DNA of 64,000 nucleotides from CAZQQU01 sp964595625 (GTDB lineage: Bacteria > Bacteroidota > Bacteroidia > Flavobacteriales > Flavobacteriaceae), in contig CAZQQU010000009.1 of NCBI GenBank assembly GCA_964595625.1, positions 27,817 through 91,816 of the forward strand, in the 5' to 3' direction. Positions 19,304-29,025 of this stretch are shown here, piece by piece. Each line of letters begins with the position of its first letter. The stretch's first letter is position 1. Both the position numbers and the translations under genes were made by a program. Below the pieces are notes generated by a model. It was not told where the DNA came from and ran no database searches. It worked only from the letters and a program-made list of their open reading frames with translations.

Positions 19304-19311
19304 TACCTTTG
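19304..19311 (+). promoter_or_regulatory. -7 promoter element TACCTTTG at the rlmN start
   Basis: TAnnTTTG match ending 4 bases before the GTG start of rlmN at 19316. Transcription would begin at or next to the start codon, predicting a leaderless or nearly leaderless mRNA. Confidence 0.5.
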
Positions 19312-19315
19312 CAAA

Positions 19316-20359
19316 GTGAATACAACTAAAAAAGATATTCGGGCTTTAAGCAAACAAGACTTACGTCAAATTTTTACTGATTTGGGCGAACAACCTTTCC
19401 GAGGTGATCAGGTATTTGCTTGGTTGTGGAACAAAGGAGTACATAGTTTTGAAGAAATGACCAATCTATCACTCCCTACCCGAAAGTATCTGGAAGAAAA
19501 TTTTAATATCAATCACATTCAGGTTGATAAACTGCAAAGAAGCCAGGACGGAACTATTAAAAATGCCGTAAAATTACACGACGGACTCATCGTAGAATCG
19601 GTTTTAATACCTACCGACAAGAGAACTACCGCCTGTGTATCATCGCAAGTGGGATGCAGCTTGGATTGTAAATTTTGTGCTACCGCCCGACTCAAGCGTA
19701 TGCGAAATTTAAATCCCGACGAAATCTATGACCAAGTCGTGGCCATTGACCGACAAAGCCGATTGTACTACAACCGCCCCCTATCCAACATCGTCTTTAT
19801 GGGAATGGGTGAACCTTTGATGAACTATAACAATGTACTCAAAGCGATTGATAAAATCACCTCCCCCGATGGACTGCATATGTCCTCCAAACGCATTACG
19901 ATTTCTACTTCGGGTGTTCCGAAAATGATTGTAAAAATGGCCGACGATCAAGTACCTGTTAAATTGGCCGTTTCACTACACAGTGCCATTCAAACGACCC
20001 GAGAAACTATTATGCCTTTTGCTAAAAACTTTACCCTACCCGACCTAAAAAAAGCGCTTCAATATTGGTATTCACGTACCAAAAGTAAGGTCACCTTTGA
20101 ATATGTAGTTTGGAAAAACATCAACGATCAAACTCAGGATATAGAAGCCTTGGTCCAATTTTGTAAATACGTTCCTAGCAAAGTTAACTTGATTGAGTAC
20201 AACCCCATCGGAGACGACAACTTTAAGCAAGCTTCTTCTACGGCTATCGACAACTATATTGCGGCTCTAGAGAAAGAAAAAATAGCTGTCACCGTAAGAC
20301 GTAGTCGAGGAAAAGATATTGATGCGGCCTGTGGCCAGTTAGCCAATAAAAGTATTTAA
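19316..20359 (+). CDS. rlmN: 23S rRNA (A2503-C2)/tRNA (A37-C2) methyltransferase
   Basis: 347 residues from GTG at 19316 (the frame opens at TTG 19274, but that lies upstream of a -7 element). Radical-SAM enzyme that methylates 23S rRNA A2503 and tRNA A37. CxxxCxxC cluster in GCSLDCKFCAT binds the 4Fe-4S; FMGMGEPLMNY is the SAM-proximal motif; the C-terminal resting cysteine is in DAACGQLA. Length fits the family. No operon partner. Confidence 0.95.
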   Translation: MNTTKKDIRALSKQDLRQIFTDLGEQPFRGDQVFAWLWNKGVHSFEEMTNLSLPTRKYLEENFNINHIQVDKLQRSQDGTIKNAVKLHDGLIVESVLIPTDKRTTACVSSQVGCSLDCKFCATARLKRMRNLNPDEIYDQVVAIDRQSRLYYNRPLSNIVFMGMGEPLMNYNNVLKAIDKITSPDGLHMSSKRITISTSGVPKMIVKMADDQVPVKLAVSLHSAIQTTRETIMPFAKNFTLPDLKKALQYWYSRTKSKVTFEYVVWKNINDQTQDIEALVQFCKYVPSKVNLIEYNPIGDDNFKQASSTAIDNYIAALEKEKIAVTVRRSRGKDIDAACGQLANKSI

Positions 20360-20496
20360 TTCCATATCCATTTAAAGTTCTATAAAACAATTTCTTACAG
20401 AATTCACCTTTTACAGTTATATTTTTTTGATTAAAAATTAGAAACTCTCTCCGATTTTGTTGGAGTTATAATTTTTATCTCTTGATTTCTTTTATC

Positions 20497-20504
20497 TATT
20501 TTTG
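20497..20504 (+). promoter_or_regulatory. -7 promoter element TATTTTTG, possible leaderless start
   Basis: TAnnTTTG match ending 6 bases before the ATG at 20511, so the transcript would start about at the ATG. Confidence 0.5.
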
Positions 20505-20510
20505 ATACCT

Positions 20511-21491
20511 ATGAAGATTGTTTCAAAAATTAAACAACCTATCGAGTTTGAAATGGAACTTTTTGAAAAAAAGTTTCATCTCTCTATGTCTTCTAAAGTA
20601 GCATTACTCAATCGTATTACCTACTTTATTGTCAATCGAAAAGGCAAGCAAATGCGTCCCATGTTTGTCTTTCTCATCGCAAAAATGTTGTCACATGACA
20701 AAGAACTGGGTGATCGCACCTACCGAGGTGCCTCGGTGATTGAACTGATTCATACAGCTACTTTGGTCCACGATGACATAGTAGACGAAAGTTATAGACG
20801 GCGTGGTTTCTTTTCTATCAATGCATTGTGGAAAAATAAAATTGCGGTACTAGTGGGCGATTACCTACTATCAAAAGGATTGTTATTGTCAATTGATAAC
20901 GGAGATTTTGATTTATTAAAAATCATATCGGTGGCGGTACGGGAAATGAGTGAAGGTGAACTCCTTCAAATTGAAAAGGCCCGCAAACTAGACATCACTG
21001 AAGCTGTTTATTACGAAATTATTCGAAAAAAAACGGCTACGCTTATAGCTGCTTGCTGTGCTATGGGAGCACAGTCCGTACACGCCAAAGAAGAAGAAAC
21101 TGAAAAAATGAGGCTCTTTGGCGAACTTATCGGTATGGCTTTTCAAATCAAAGACGATTTGTTTGACTACGGCGATGAAAAAATTGGAAAACCCACTGGT
21201 ATAGATATCAAAGAGCAAAAAATGACACTACCTTTGATTTACGCTCTAAACAATTGTAGTACTCAAGAAAAAAATTGGTTGATTAATTCTATCAAAAATC
21301 ATAATAAAAACACCCAGCGGGTTAAAGAGGTCATTGCCTTTGTAAAAAAATCTGGGGGATTAACCTATGCTATGCAAAAAATGAAAGAGTTCCAATCCCA
21401 AGCCCTTGAATTGTTAGAAAGTTATCCGGACAGTCCGTTTAAAGACTCCTTGATTCTGATGGTAAACTATGTAATCGATCGAAAAAAATAA
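20511..21491 (+). CDS. Polyprenyl diphosphate synthase (trans-prenyl chain elongation)
   Basis: 326 residues. Extends FPP with IPP to a long all-trans chain, most likely for the menaquinone side chain. First aspartate-rich motif in LVHDDIVDESYRRRG, second in FQIKDDLFDYG, plus GKQMRPMFVF for IPP binding. The ATG at 20511 (MKIVSKIKQP) is chosen over TTG at 20502, which overlaps the -7 element. Product chain length cannot be read reliably. Followed by the large lipoprotein gene, which has its own promoter element. Confidence 0.93.
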   Translation: MKIVSKIKQPIEFEMELFEKKFHLSMSSKVALLNRITYFIVNRKGKQMRPMFVFLIAKMLSHDKELGDRTYRGASVIELIHTATLVHDDIVDESYRRRGFFSINALWKNKIAVLVGDYLLSKGLLLSIDNGDFDLLKIISVAVREMSEGELLQIEKARKLDITEAVYYEIIRKKTATLIAACCAMGAQSVHAKEEETEKMRLFGELIGMAFQIKDDLFDYGDEKIGKPTGIDIKEQKMTLPLIYALNNCSTQEKNWLINSIKNHNKNTQRVKEVIAFVKKSGGLTYAMQKMKEFQSQALELLESYPDSPFKDSLILMVNYVIDRKK

Positions 21492-21497
21492 TTTCGT

Positions 21498-21505
21498 TAC
21501 CTTTG
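21498..21505 (+). promoter_or_regulatory. -7 promoter element TACCTTTG
   Basis: TAnnTTTG match 28 bases before the ATG at 21533. Confidence 0.45.
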
Positions 21506-21532
21506 AAATCCTAACCACGTCAAATAATAGCA

Positions 21533-23977
21533 ATGAAATTATATCGGTTTTTTTTCTGGCTGATTGTGCTTGTTTCTTGCCAAAGAGAATCTCCTACCTA
21601 CGAAAATTTAACCTCCTTTATTCCTGAAAATTCCATTGCCGTAATACGTAGTGATTCCTACAAAACTTTAGCTTCTGATGTAACTAATAACGAATTCTTA
21701 ACTCGATTATCTAAAACCAATGTCAGCCGGTTTTTATCCACCATACCCGATGCAACACAATTACAGCCAGTTTCGGAGGTACTCATTGCCATTACCAGAG
21801 AAAATGACAGCTTGTTTGATTTTAGTTTAACCACCAAAGTCAGTCCCCACCTAATCGTAACCGATTCGCTCCAAGACCAGATTCGCGAAACCATCACTAC
21901 CAATAATTTCTCTTACGAGAAAATTACACTTTCCCAAAACACTTATTATACCGCGGTTCTGGATAGTGTGTTTGTACTGAGTTCCTCCGAAAAATGGATT
22001 GCTTCTTTACCCCATAGAGAATCTCAAGTAATAGAACATTTTCAAAAATTATATGACATCGAAAGTTCACACAATTTGAGTATTTATCTTAACGGTACCT
22101 TATGGAGCGAACTCCTTGATGAACTATTTCCTAAATATTCAAATAATCTCCCACTTTTCCAGTGGGTCGCCCTAGACACTGACATCCATCCCGATTTAGT
22201 AAAAATAAACGGCATTACCTTATTAGATTCGCAAAAGTCGGATTTCGCCTCCGTATTTATTAATACCCACCCTCAAGTTAATCGATTGGCTTGGGTAACC
22301 CCCATTACCGCATCCGGTTTTATTTCATATACCTTCGACGATTTTGAAATCTTACAAAAAAATCTCTCACCATTTCAACAACCCGACACCATTACAATCA
22401 ACAATACCTTTTTCTTATCGCTCAATGAAATAGGAACCATTTGGATGAAGGATGAAAAAATTATAGCGGCTGAAGCCATTGATCCGGTCATCGCAGCAGA
22501 TAATATGTCACATTTCTGGAATGAAGACCATACTTATAGAGATATTTCTATTAAAAAAATTATTGACTCCACTTTTATTCAACGGCATTTTTACCCGTTG
22601 ATTTCCCATACCCAACTCCAATACGGAACCCAACTCGACGATTTTTTTGTTTTTAGCGAAAGCGAAAGCGTTCTTCACCAGCTCATTACCGATTATCAAA
22701 ACGAAACCACTTTGGGACACCGCCCTTTTTACGAAGAACACTCCCAGCATCTCAGCAGTGCCGCTTCGGTGTTATTGGTTGCTTTACAAGATCAGTTTCT
22801 ATCCACTATCACTTCAGAAATAACCGAAAAACATCGCGACCAATTCCAATCTATACAATTCAAAAACACGCCGATGATGGCTTTTCAACTGGTCGCTGAT
22901 GGTGCGATTGCACATATTCATGGAGTAGTTAAAGAAACCAAACGCAGTGCACAATCGACCGGGATCGCCCAGCGTTATGCTATACAATTAGACCAACCCA
23001 TAGGAATGCGGCCTCAGTTTTTTACAAATCATATTTCAAAGGGAAAAGATATTGTAGTACAAGATATCACAAACACCTTATACCTGATTTCTTCTTCCGG
23101 AAAAATACTTTGGAAAAAAGCCTTAGACAGTCAGATAATTGGAGAAATCCAAGAAATGGATATTTATAAAAATGGTCGGGTCCAATTGGTATTTACTACA
23201 CAAAATCAATTGTATGTATTGGATCGAAATGGAAAAGAAGTGGCCCCTTTCCCCTTAAAATTTAAAGATCCGATTACACAACCTTTGGCCTTGTTTGACT
23301 ACGATAACAATCGCAATTATAGATTACTAATCACCCAGGGTAAAAAATTGACTATGTACGACAAACAAGGAAAAATAGTCAGCGGATTTACTTTTAAAGA
23401 AACAGCCAGTCCCCTAGTTTCTGTACCTCAACACCTGCGTATAGATGGTAAAGACTACATTGTGATTGCCGAAGAAAATGGTACACTACATCTATTAAGT
23501 CGAACCGGAACTTCTCGGATATCGGTTTCACAAAAGTTTCATTTTGACCAACCCGTATTTCAGGTCAATGGAAATGCAATTGCCTTTTTGGATGCTGACA
23601 ACAACTTGATTTCTATTAATATGACTGGAAAAGTTAGTACCCAAGACAAAACTACTACTGAACACTATGTAACTCGAGGTAAAACCGTGGTTGAATTAAC
23701 TTCCGGCTATGTAAAAATAAACAACCACCTCGCTGAAATCCCCATCGGCAATTATACTCGTCCAGAAATACTAGTAAGCAACAATCGGATTTTAATTACG
23801 CTGACCGATATCGACCAAAAGCGGGTGTATGTCTTTAATTCCTTAGGAGAATTACTTCCCGGCTTCCCCATTTATGGCACCGGACAGATGGATTTAGGGG
23901 ATGCTACTGCCAATGGTCGCCCAGACGGAGTGGTACAGGGTAGTGAAAGTGAAGTAGTTTGCTACGAAATCAACTAA
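21533..23977 (+). CDS. Large lipoprotein of unknown function with propeller-like C-terminal half
   Basis: 814 residues. Lipoprotein signal MKLYRFFFWLIVLVSC (Cys16). The N-terminal half (about 20-470) resembles DUF3352-type substrate-free domains only loosely (FIPENSIAVIR at its start). The C-terminal half (about 490-814) has repeated short strands such as TLYLISSSGKILWKK, QLYVLDRNGKEV, KLTMYDKQGKIV and RVYVFNSLGELLPGF, the pattern of a PQQ/WD-type beta-propeller, and ends with a DGVVQGSESEVVCYEI strand. No catalytic motif. Probably periplasmic or surface-exposed; role unknown. Confidence 0.75.
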   Translation: MKLYRFFFWLIVLVSCQRESPTYENLTSFIPENSIAVIRSDSYKTLASDVTNNEFLTRLSKTNVSRFLSTIPDATQLQPVSEVLIAITRENDSLFDFSLTTKVSPHLIVTDSLQDQIRETITTNNFSYEKITLSQNTYYTAVLDSVFVLSSSEKWIASLPHRESQVIEHFQKLYDIESSHNLSIYLNGTLWSELLDELFPKYSNNLPLFQWVALDTDIHPDLVKINGITLLDSQKSDFASVFINTHPQVNRLAWVTPITASGFISYTFDDFEILQKNLSPFQQPDTITINNTFFLSLNEIGTIWMKDEKIIAAEAIDPVIAADNMSHFWNEDHTYRDISIKKIIDSTFIQRHFYPLISHTQLQYGTQLDDFFVFSESESVLHQLITDYQNETTLGHRPFYEEHSQHLSSAASVLLVALQDQFLSTITSEITEKHRDQFQSIQFKNTPMMAFQLVADGAIAHIHGVVKETKRSAQSTGIAQRYAIQLDQPIGMRPQFFTNHISKGKDIVVQDITNTLYLISSSGKILWKKALDSQIIGEIQEMDIYKNGRVQLVFTTQNQLYVLDRNGKEVAPFPLKFKDPITQPLALFDYDNNRNYRLLITQGKKLTMYDKQGKIVSGFTFKETASPLVSVPQHLRIDGKDYIVIAEENGTLHLLSRTGTSRISVSQKFHFDQPVFQVNGNAIAFLDADNNLISINMTGKVSTQDKTTTEHYVTRGKTVVELTSGYVKINNHLAEIPIGNYTRPEILVSNNRILITLTDIDQKRVYVFNSLGELLPGFPIYGTGQMDLGDATANGRPDGVVQGSESEVVCYEIN

Positions 23978-24079
23978 TTGTTTTTTTGAATCAGTCACGA
24001 TCTAGTGACAACACGTAGCCCCTTCCCGCCTATTTTTCGTTGCCTTTGTAAAAACCCTAATAATAAGTAGAATTTTCGC

Positions 24080-24087
24080 TACTTTTG
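24080..24087 (+). promoter_or_regulatory. -7 promoter element TACTTTTG
   Basis: TAnnTTTG match 18 bases before the ATG at 24105. Confidence 0.5.
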
Positions 24088-24104
24088 CTAACCAAAAAAA
24101 AGGT

Positions 24105-25934
24105 ATGGGATTAGTAAAACCATCAGAAGTTGCCCGAGCCATTAATATCGATAAATTGGGATTTATCGGTAACGGTATTGCGTGGCTTTTGATGGCAGTT
24201 ACCCGAATTAATACCTGCAATAGCATTTACGATAAATACAAGCACCTGGAAGGATTAGATTTTATCAATGCCCTGTTGGAGGAATTTGAAATAGATTTTG
24301 AAATTCCGGAGGAAGATTTAAAGAGAATCCCAAAAAATGGTGCCTTTATCACCATTTCTAATCACCCATTAGGAGGTATCGATGGTATTCTACTCCTGAA
24401 ACTTTTGCTGGAAAAGCGAGAGGATTACAAAGTAATAGCCAATTTCTTATTGCACCGCATTGCTCCATTAAAACCGTTTGTCATGCCGGTGAACCCGTTT
24501 GAAAACCGCAAAGAAATCAGTAGCATAGCCGGTTTTAAAAGTGCTTTACAACACATTCAAGCAGGTAACCCCATGGGCATATTCCCAGCTGGAGAAGTTG
24601 CTACTACCAAAGACGGCAAACAAATTATCGACAAACCTTGGGAAGAGGCAGCTATGAAACTCATTAGAAAAGCCGAAGTCCCGGTTTTACCTGTTTATTT
24701 TCACGCCAAAAACAGTCCGCTGTTTTACCGCTTAGCTAAAATCAGTGATGTGTTCAGAACGGCCAAATTACCTTCCGAACTTCTTTCCCAAAAAGAGCGA
24801 ACAATCAAAGTAAGAATTGGTAATCCCATATCTGTAGCTGACCAAAAGGAGCAAACAAGTATCGAAGAATACACCGCTTTTTTGAGAAGAAAAACCTATA
24901 TGTTGGCCAATGTCTTTAAAAAGAAAAACCTATTGGCTAACCTACCTCGGAAAATCAAACTTCCCAAAGCCCCTAAAAAAATCATCACCCCGATTCCTAC
25001 CGAAATTATCGAAAAGGAAATACGCTCGCTTGGCGTTGAAAAAAAACTTTTAACCAGTAAAAATTATGAAGTCTATCTGGTAGAAGCCGAATTTATCCCG
25101 AATGTTTTACAAGAAATTGGGCGTTTGCGGGAAATCACTTTTAGAGAAATCGGAGAAGGCACCAATAAAGCTGTAGATCTAGACGCTTTTGATACCTATT
25201 ACCACCATATGTTTTTATGGGATAGTGACGAAAAAAAGATTGCCGGTGCCTACCGTATGGGTTTAGGAGCCAAAATTTTTAGCAAATATGGTATCGATGG
25301 ATTTTACTTACAGGGACTCTTCCGATTTGAACCCGAACTCTATCTGATGATGAGTGAATCCATCGAAATGGGACGAGCCTTTGTTATTAAAGAATACCAA
25401 CAACGTCCTATGCCGTTGTTTTTATTGTGGAAAGGAATTGTGCATACTACCTTACGTTTTCCAGAACACAAATACCTCATTGGAGGCGTAACCATCAGTG
25501 ACCAGTTTTCAGAATTTTCTAAGTCCCTGATGATCGAATTTATGAAATCTAACTATTACGATCCGTATATAGCACAATACGTTCGACCCAAAAAAGAATA
25601 CAAAATAAAACTGAAAGATGAAGACAAAGACTTTGTCTTTGACGAAAGCGAAGCCGATTTAAATAAATTTGACAAAATCATTGACGAATTAGAACCCGGA
25701 TCCCTTCGTTTGCCTGTACTGATTAAAAAATACATCAAACAAAATGCGAAAGTAGTAGCTTTTAATGTCGATCCGCTGTTTAACAATGCCGTGGATGGAT
25801 TGATGTATATACGAATTGCAGATTTACCCGAAAGTACCGTTAAACCGGTAATGGAAGAATTTCAAGCAGAACTTGAAAAACAATTTAACAAAAACACTGA
25901 AACTTCTCCGCCCCCGTCCCCAACGAATTCCTAA
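24105..25934 (+). CDS. OlsF-like bifunctional acyltransferase (PlsC domain + OlsB-like GNAT domain)
   Basis: 609 residues. The N-terminal part (about 70-280) is a lysophospholipid-acyltransferase domain with SNHPLGGIDG (His87, Asp93) and FPAGEVAT. The C-terminal part (about 300-560) is an OlsB-like N-acyltransferase of the GNAT fold (LREITFREIGEGTN, DSDEKKIAGAYRMG, EMGRAFV). This two-domain order matches OlsF, which makes ornithine lipids (the GNAT half N-acylates, the PlsC half O-acylates); related Bacteroidota enzymes make glycine lipids. The amino acid headgroup cannot be told from sequence. It converges with the dehydrogenase gene, overlapping by 4 bases. Confidence 0.85.
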   Translation: MGLVKPSEVARAINIDKLGFIGNGIAWLLMAVTRINTCNSIYDKYKHLEGLDFINALLEEFEIDFEIPEEDLKRIPKNGAFITISNHPLGGIDGILLLKLLLEKREDYKVIANFLLHRIAPLKPFVMPVNPFENRKEISSIAGFKSALQHIQAGNPMGIFPAGEVATTKDGKQIIDKPWEEAAMKLIRKAEVPVLPVYFHAKNSPLFYRLAKISDVFRTAKLPSELLSQKERTIKVRIGNPISVADQKEQTSIEEYTAFLRRKTYMLANVFKKKNLLANLPRKIKLPKAPKKIITPIPTEIIEKEIRSLGVEKKLLTSKNYEVYLVEAEFIPNVLQEIGRLREITFREIGEGTNKAVDLDAFDTYYHHMFLWDSDEKKIAGAYRMGLGAKIFSKYGIDGFYLQGLFRFEPELYLMMSESIEMGRAFVIKEYQQRPMPLFLLWKGIVHTTLRFPEHKYLIGGVTISDQFSEFSKSLMIEFMKSNYYDPYIAQYVRPKKEYKIKLKDEDKDFVFDESEADLNKFDKIIDELEPGSLRLPVLIKKYIKQNAKVVAFNVDPLFNNAVDGLMYIRIADLPESTVKPVMEEFQAELEKQFNKNTETSPPPSPTNS

Positions 25935-26884
25935 AAGTTTTTTGACAAGCTATTTTTTAAGGCTAAAATTTTATCTACAACGACTTGGGCTAATTGAATT
26001 TTACTCTCAACAGTCCAACCGGCTATATGAGGACTAAAAAGAACATTGTCCATAGTAAGTAAAGCCTGTAAGGCTTCAGGAGGTTGACTAACGATTAGTC
26101 CTTCAAAGGATCTTTTTTCATACTCTAACACATCCAAAGCAGCACCTAAAATTTTTTTCTGTTGAAGAGCTTCAACTAAATCTGCCGTAACAACGGCTCT
26201 TCCACGAGCAGTATTAATCAAATAAAAGGGTTTTTTAAAACCATTTATAAAACTACTATTAACCAAACCTGTGGTTAGTGGTGTCAAAGGGATGTGCAAA
26301 CTCAGCACATCAGCTTGTTCTTGTAACTCTTCTAAAGAAACCTGTTGTGCATATTCATCCCCAACCTGAGGCAAAATATCATAACACAATACGCGGGTAT
26401 CAAAACCTTGCAACTTGCGTGCAAAACTTTTTCCCATATTTCCATAACCTATAATCCCTACCGTTTTACCAGTTAATTCAACCCCGCGATTGGACTCTCG
26501 ATTCCACAATCCCTGACGGATTTCTCGGTCAGCGCGAGGCAAATTATTGAATAACGATAGTAACATCCCTAGGGCGTGTTCTCCTACTGCATTGCTATTG
26601 CCTTCAGGACTCGAAATCAGGGTAATATTCTTACCTTGGGCATACTCGGTATCTATGCTCTCTAGACCAGCACCCACTCGTGCAATAAACTTTAAACGAC
26701 TTGCCCGATCAATAAATGTGGCATCAATAGTAAATCGACTTCGAATTACTATACCATCGTAATCGGCAATGATTTCTTCAATTTCTCGTTTGGTATCGGT
26801 ATAATTTTCGTGGTTAATACATCCCGCAGCAGCAAGTTGATCCAGCATCAACGGGTGATTTTTATCCAGATGCAAAATTTTCAT
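25931..26884 (-). CDS. D-2-hydroxyacid dehydrogenase (phosphoglycerate-dehydrogenase-like)
   Basis: 317 residues from ATG at 26884 (GTG two codons upstream is possible). NAD-binding GYGNMGKSFARKL, then HIPLTPLTTGLV, INTARGRAVV with the catalytic Arg region and FSPHIAGWTVES with the catalytic His. Lacks the ACT regulatory domain of long SerA proteins. Serine biosynthesis is possible, but the substrate (3-phosphoglycerate, hydroxypyruvate or another 2-hydroxyacid) is not fixed by context. Confidence 0.9.
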   Translation of the reverse strand: MKILHLDKNHPLMLDQLAAAGCINHENYTDTKREIEEIIADYDGIVIRSRFTIDATFIDRASRLKFIARVGAGLESIDTEYAQGKNITLISSPEGNSNAVGEHALGMLLSLFNNLPRADREIRQGLWNRESNRGVELTGKTVGIIGYGNMGKSFARKLQGFDTRVLCYDILPQVGDEYAQQVSLEELQEQADVLSLHIPLTPLTTGLVNSSFINGFKKPFYLINTARGRAVVTADLVEALQQKKILGAALDVLEYEKRSFEGLIVSQPPEALQALLTMDNVLFSPHIAGWTVESKIQLAQVVVDKILALKNSLSKNF

Positions 26885-27244
26885 AGGCACGTATTATGCT
26901 TTAAAAAGGGGCTTTACATTCTCATTCATTTCATTTGGCAGCTTGAATTCTACAATATAAAAACCTCAATTCTCATTCGAATCACCTATATTACAATCAA
27001 AGCTACAAATAATTTCACCTACTACAATCCGCCAGTAAAACGAGTGAATAAGCTGAAATGAATATTCTGGGATTTTAGTACGATGGGCGTTCCCCTTTTT
27101 CCCGATGAAATCGAGAAAAAGGGTCGGGCTTTTCGTTGCAATCTTTTAAAAGATTAAAAGGATTTCCACTACAATCCCTAACGCAAGACCTCTATGATAT
27201 ATCCAAAATCAGGCGTTTGGGGAATGTCTGAGTATAAGCAATAA
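26885..27244. other. Intergenic region upstream of the dehydrogenase
   Basis: 360 bases between the dehydrogenase start and the end of rny (both minus strand). The first 200 bases are AT-rich with nothing recognised. The last part holds the structured element at 27087-27184. Confidence 0.6.
27087..27184. ncRNA. Candidate structured RNA element
   Basis: A closing stem GCGTT (27087-27091) / AACGC (27180-27184) surrounds two hairpins: CCCTTTTTC / GAAAAAGGG (27093-27101 with 27115-27123, extended by CGA/TCG to a TGAAA-type loop) and AATCTTTT / AAAAGATT (27140-27155). A near-repeat links the two sides: CGTTGCAATC and CACTACAATC. I recall similar GGGCGTT...AATCCCTAACGC segments in other Flavobacteriaceae intergenic regions, possibly a published motif such as Flavo-1, but cannot confirm this. 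Strand undetermined. Could also be a DNA-level repeat. Confidence 0.45.
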
Positions 27245-28810
27245 TTATTTAGCGATATTAATGGCTCGAGTTTCTCGAATTACAGTCACTTTAACTTGCC
27301 CGGGATACGTCATATCCGTTTGAATTTTTTGGGAAATTTCAAAAGATAAACTAGCGGCCTTTTCATCACTAACTTTATCACTTTCTACCATCACCCGCAA
27401 TTCTCGACCGGCTTGAATAGCATAGGCTTTATTCACCCCGTTAAAAGAAAGGGCGATATCTTCCAGATCTTTTAAACGCTGGATGTAGGAATCCAATACT
27501 TGACGACGGGCTCCGGGACGAGCACCACTAATAGCATCACACACCTGAATGATAGGTGAAAGCAAGCTGGTCATTTCTATCTCATCGTGGTGCGCTCCAA
27601 TGGCATTACATACCTCGGGTTTTTCACCGTATTTTTCAGCCCATTGCATTCCTAATAAAGCGTGAGGTATCTCGGTTTCAGTATCTGGCACTTTACCGAT
27701 ATCGTGTAACAAACCGGCACGTTTAGCCAATTTAGGATTGAGCCCCAATTCGGCTGCCATAATTCCACAGAGTTTCGCCACTTCTCGGGAGTGTTGTAAT
27801 AAGTTTTGACCATACGAAGATCGGTACTTCATACGCCCCACTATTTTTATTAACTCGGGGTGTAAACCGTGGATTCCTAGGTCAATCACGGTACGTTTTC
27901 CTACCTCAATAATTTCTTCTTCTATTTGCTTGGTGGTTTTTTCGACCACTTCTTCAATACGAGCTGGGTGAATACGTCCATCAGTAACCAAGCGATGTAG
28001 CGATAATCGGGCAATTTCTCGTCTCACCGAATCAAAACAAGATAAAATAATAGCTTCGGGAGTATCATCAACTATAATTTCTACACCCGTAGCAGCCTCT
28101 AAAGCACGAATATTCCGCCCTTCTCGACCAATAATACGTCCTTTTACATCATCGTTTTCTAAGTGAAAAACGGAAACTGTATTTTCGATAGCTTCTTCGG
28201 TTCCGACTCGTTGTATGGTATTGATTATAATCTTTTTTGCTTCTTGTTGCGCGGTCAGTTTGGCCTCTTCAATAGTACCTTGAATAAACGCCATGGCGTC
28301 GGTTTTGGCCTCTTCTTTAATTGTTTCTAAGAGTTGTTCTTTAGCTTCGGCAGCTGTCAGTGAAGATATTACTTCTAATTGCTCAATTTGACTGCGGTAG
28401 AGTTTATCTACTTCATTTTGTTTTTTCTCTAATACTTCGATTCTACTGGTGTAATCTTTCAACTTATTTTCAAACTCTTGATTGAGTTTTTTGTTGATTG
28501 ATAGCTCATTAGAGACCTGAGATTCTTTGTCCCGAATACGTTTTTCAGCTTCGGCAATTTTTTTATCTCTGTTTAAAATTACCTTCTCGTGTTCGGCTTT
28601 TAATTCGATAAATTTTTCTTTGGCTTGAAGAATTTTATCTTTTTTAATTGCTTCTCCTTCGGTTCTGGCTTCTTTTAAAATAGTGGCCGCATTTTTTTTG
28701 GCTGTTTTAAGTATGTGAGATGCATTGTTTCTCTCTAACATTTTAGCTATCAAAAAACCGATAACTATACCTAAAACACCAATGGCCAGAATTAAAAATA
28801 TACTATCCAT
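27245..28810 (-). CDS. rny: Ribonuclease Y
   Basis: 521 residues. Membrane-anchored endoribonuclease starting mRNA decay. N-terminal membrane helix (about 3-22), a long coiled coil (about 30-200), a KH domain ([19 protein letters not shown]) and an HD domain ([32 protein letters not shown]). Length equals the family norm. The 6S RNA candidate and zapA lie just upstream on the same strand. Confidence 0.97.
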   Translation of the reverse strand: MDSIFLILAIGVLGIVIGFLIAKMLERNNASHILKTAKKNAATILKEARTEGEAIKKDKILQAKEKFIELKAEHEKVILNRDKKIAEAEKRIRDKESQVSNELSINKKLNQEFENKLKDYTSRIEVLEKKQNEVDKLYRSQIEQLEVISSLTAAEAKEQLLETIKEEAKTDAMAFIQGTIEEAKLTAQQEAKKIIINTIQRVGTEEAIENTVSVFHLENDDVKGRIIGREGRNIRALEAATGVEIIVDDTPEAIILSCFDSVRREIARLSLHRLVTDGRIHPARIEEVVEKTTKQIEEEIIEVGKRTVIDLGIHGLHPELIKIVGRMKYRSSYGQNLLQHSREVAKLCGIMAAELGLNPKLAKRAGLLHDIGKVPDTETEIPHALLGMQWAEKYGEKPEVCNAIGAHHDEIEMTSLLSPIIQVCDAISGARPGARRQVLDSYIQRLKDLEDIALSFNGVNKAYAIQAGRELRVMVESDKVSDEKAASLSFEISQKIQTDMTYPGQVKVTVIRETRAINIAK

Positions 28811-28831
28811 TGTTGGTTGTTTTTGATGAAT

Positions 28832-28997
28832 AAAAAAGCCTACATTATTAGCTTAAGTTGTAAACTCCTTGTAAGACAAGTTTAGGGCTAACAAAATGCT
28901 CGATAATCTTTCTAAACGAAAGCGCGCTCTTACATAGTTGACTCACCCTTCCGAATGGAATTGTGTTGAGTTTACCAAATTTTGTAATAATGTAGGC
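28832..28997 (-). ncRNA. ssrS: Probable 6S RNA (SsrS)
   Basis: Between zapA and rny, transcribed on the minus strand. The 5' end GCCTACATTATTA (28985-28997) pairs perfectly over 13 bp with the 3' end TAATAATGTAGGC (28838-28850), directly followed by six U (28832-28837), an intrinsic terminator. A second perfect stem, GTAAACTC with GAGTTTAC, lies inside, and an inner TGTAAGA/TCTTACA pairing with mostly unpaired flanks gives a long rod with a central bubble. That shape, the roughly 160-nt length and the position next to zapA fit 6S RNA, which mimics an open promoter and binds RNA polymerase. Not confirmed by a covariance model. Confidence 0.75.
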
Positions 28998-29025
28998 AGT
29001 ACTATTATTGTATTTATAAGAACAT

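Noticed and set aside
23994..24009. GTCAC/GTGAC inverted repeat after the large lipoprotein
   Set aside because: Short 5-bp stem without a T tail; not a credible terminator or operator.
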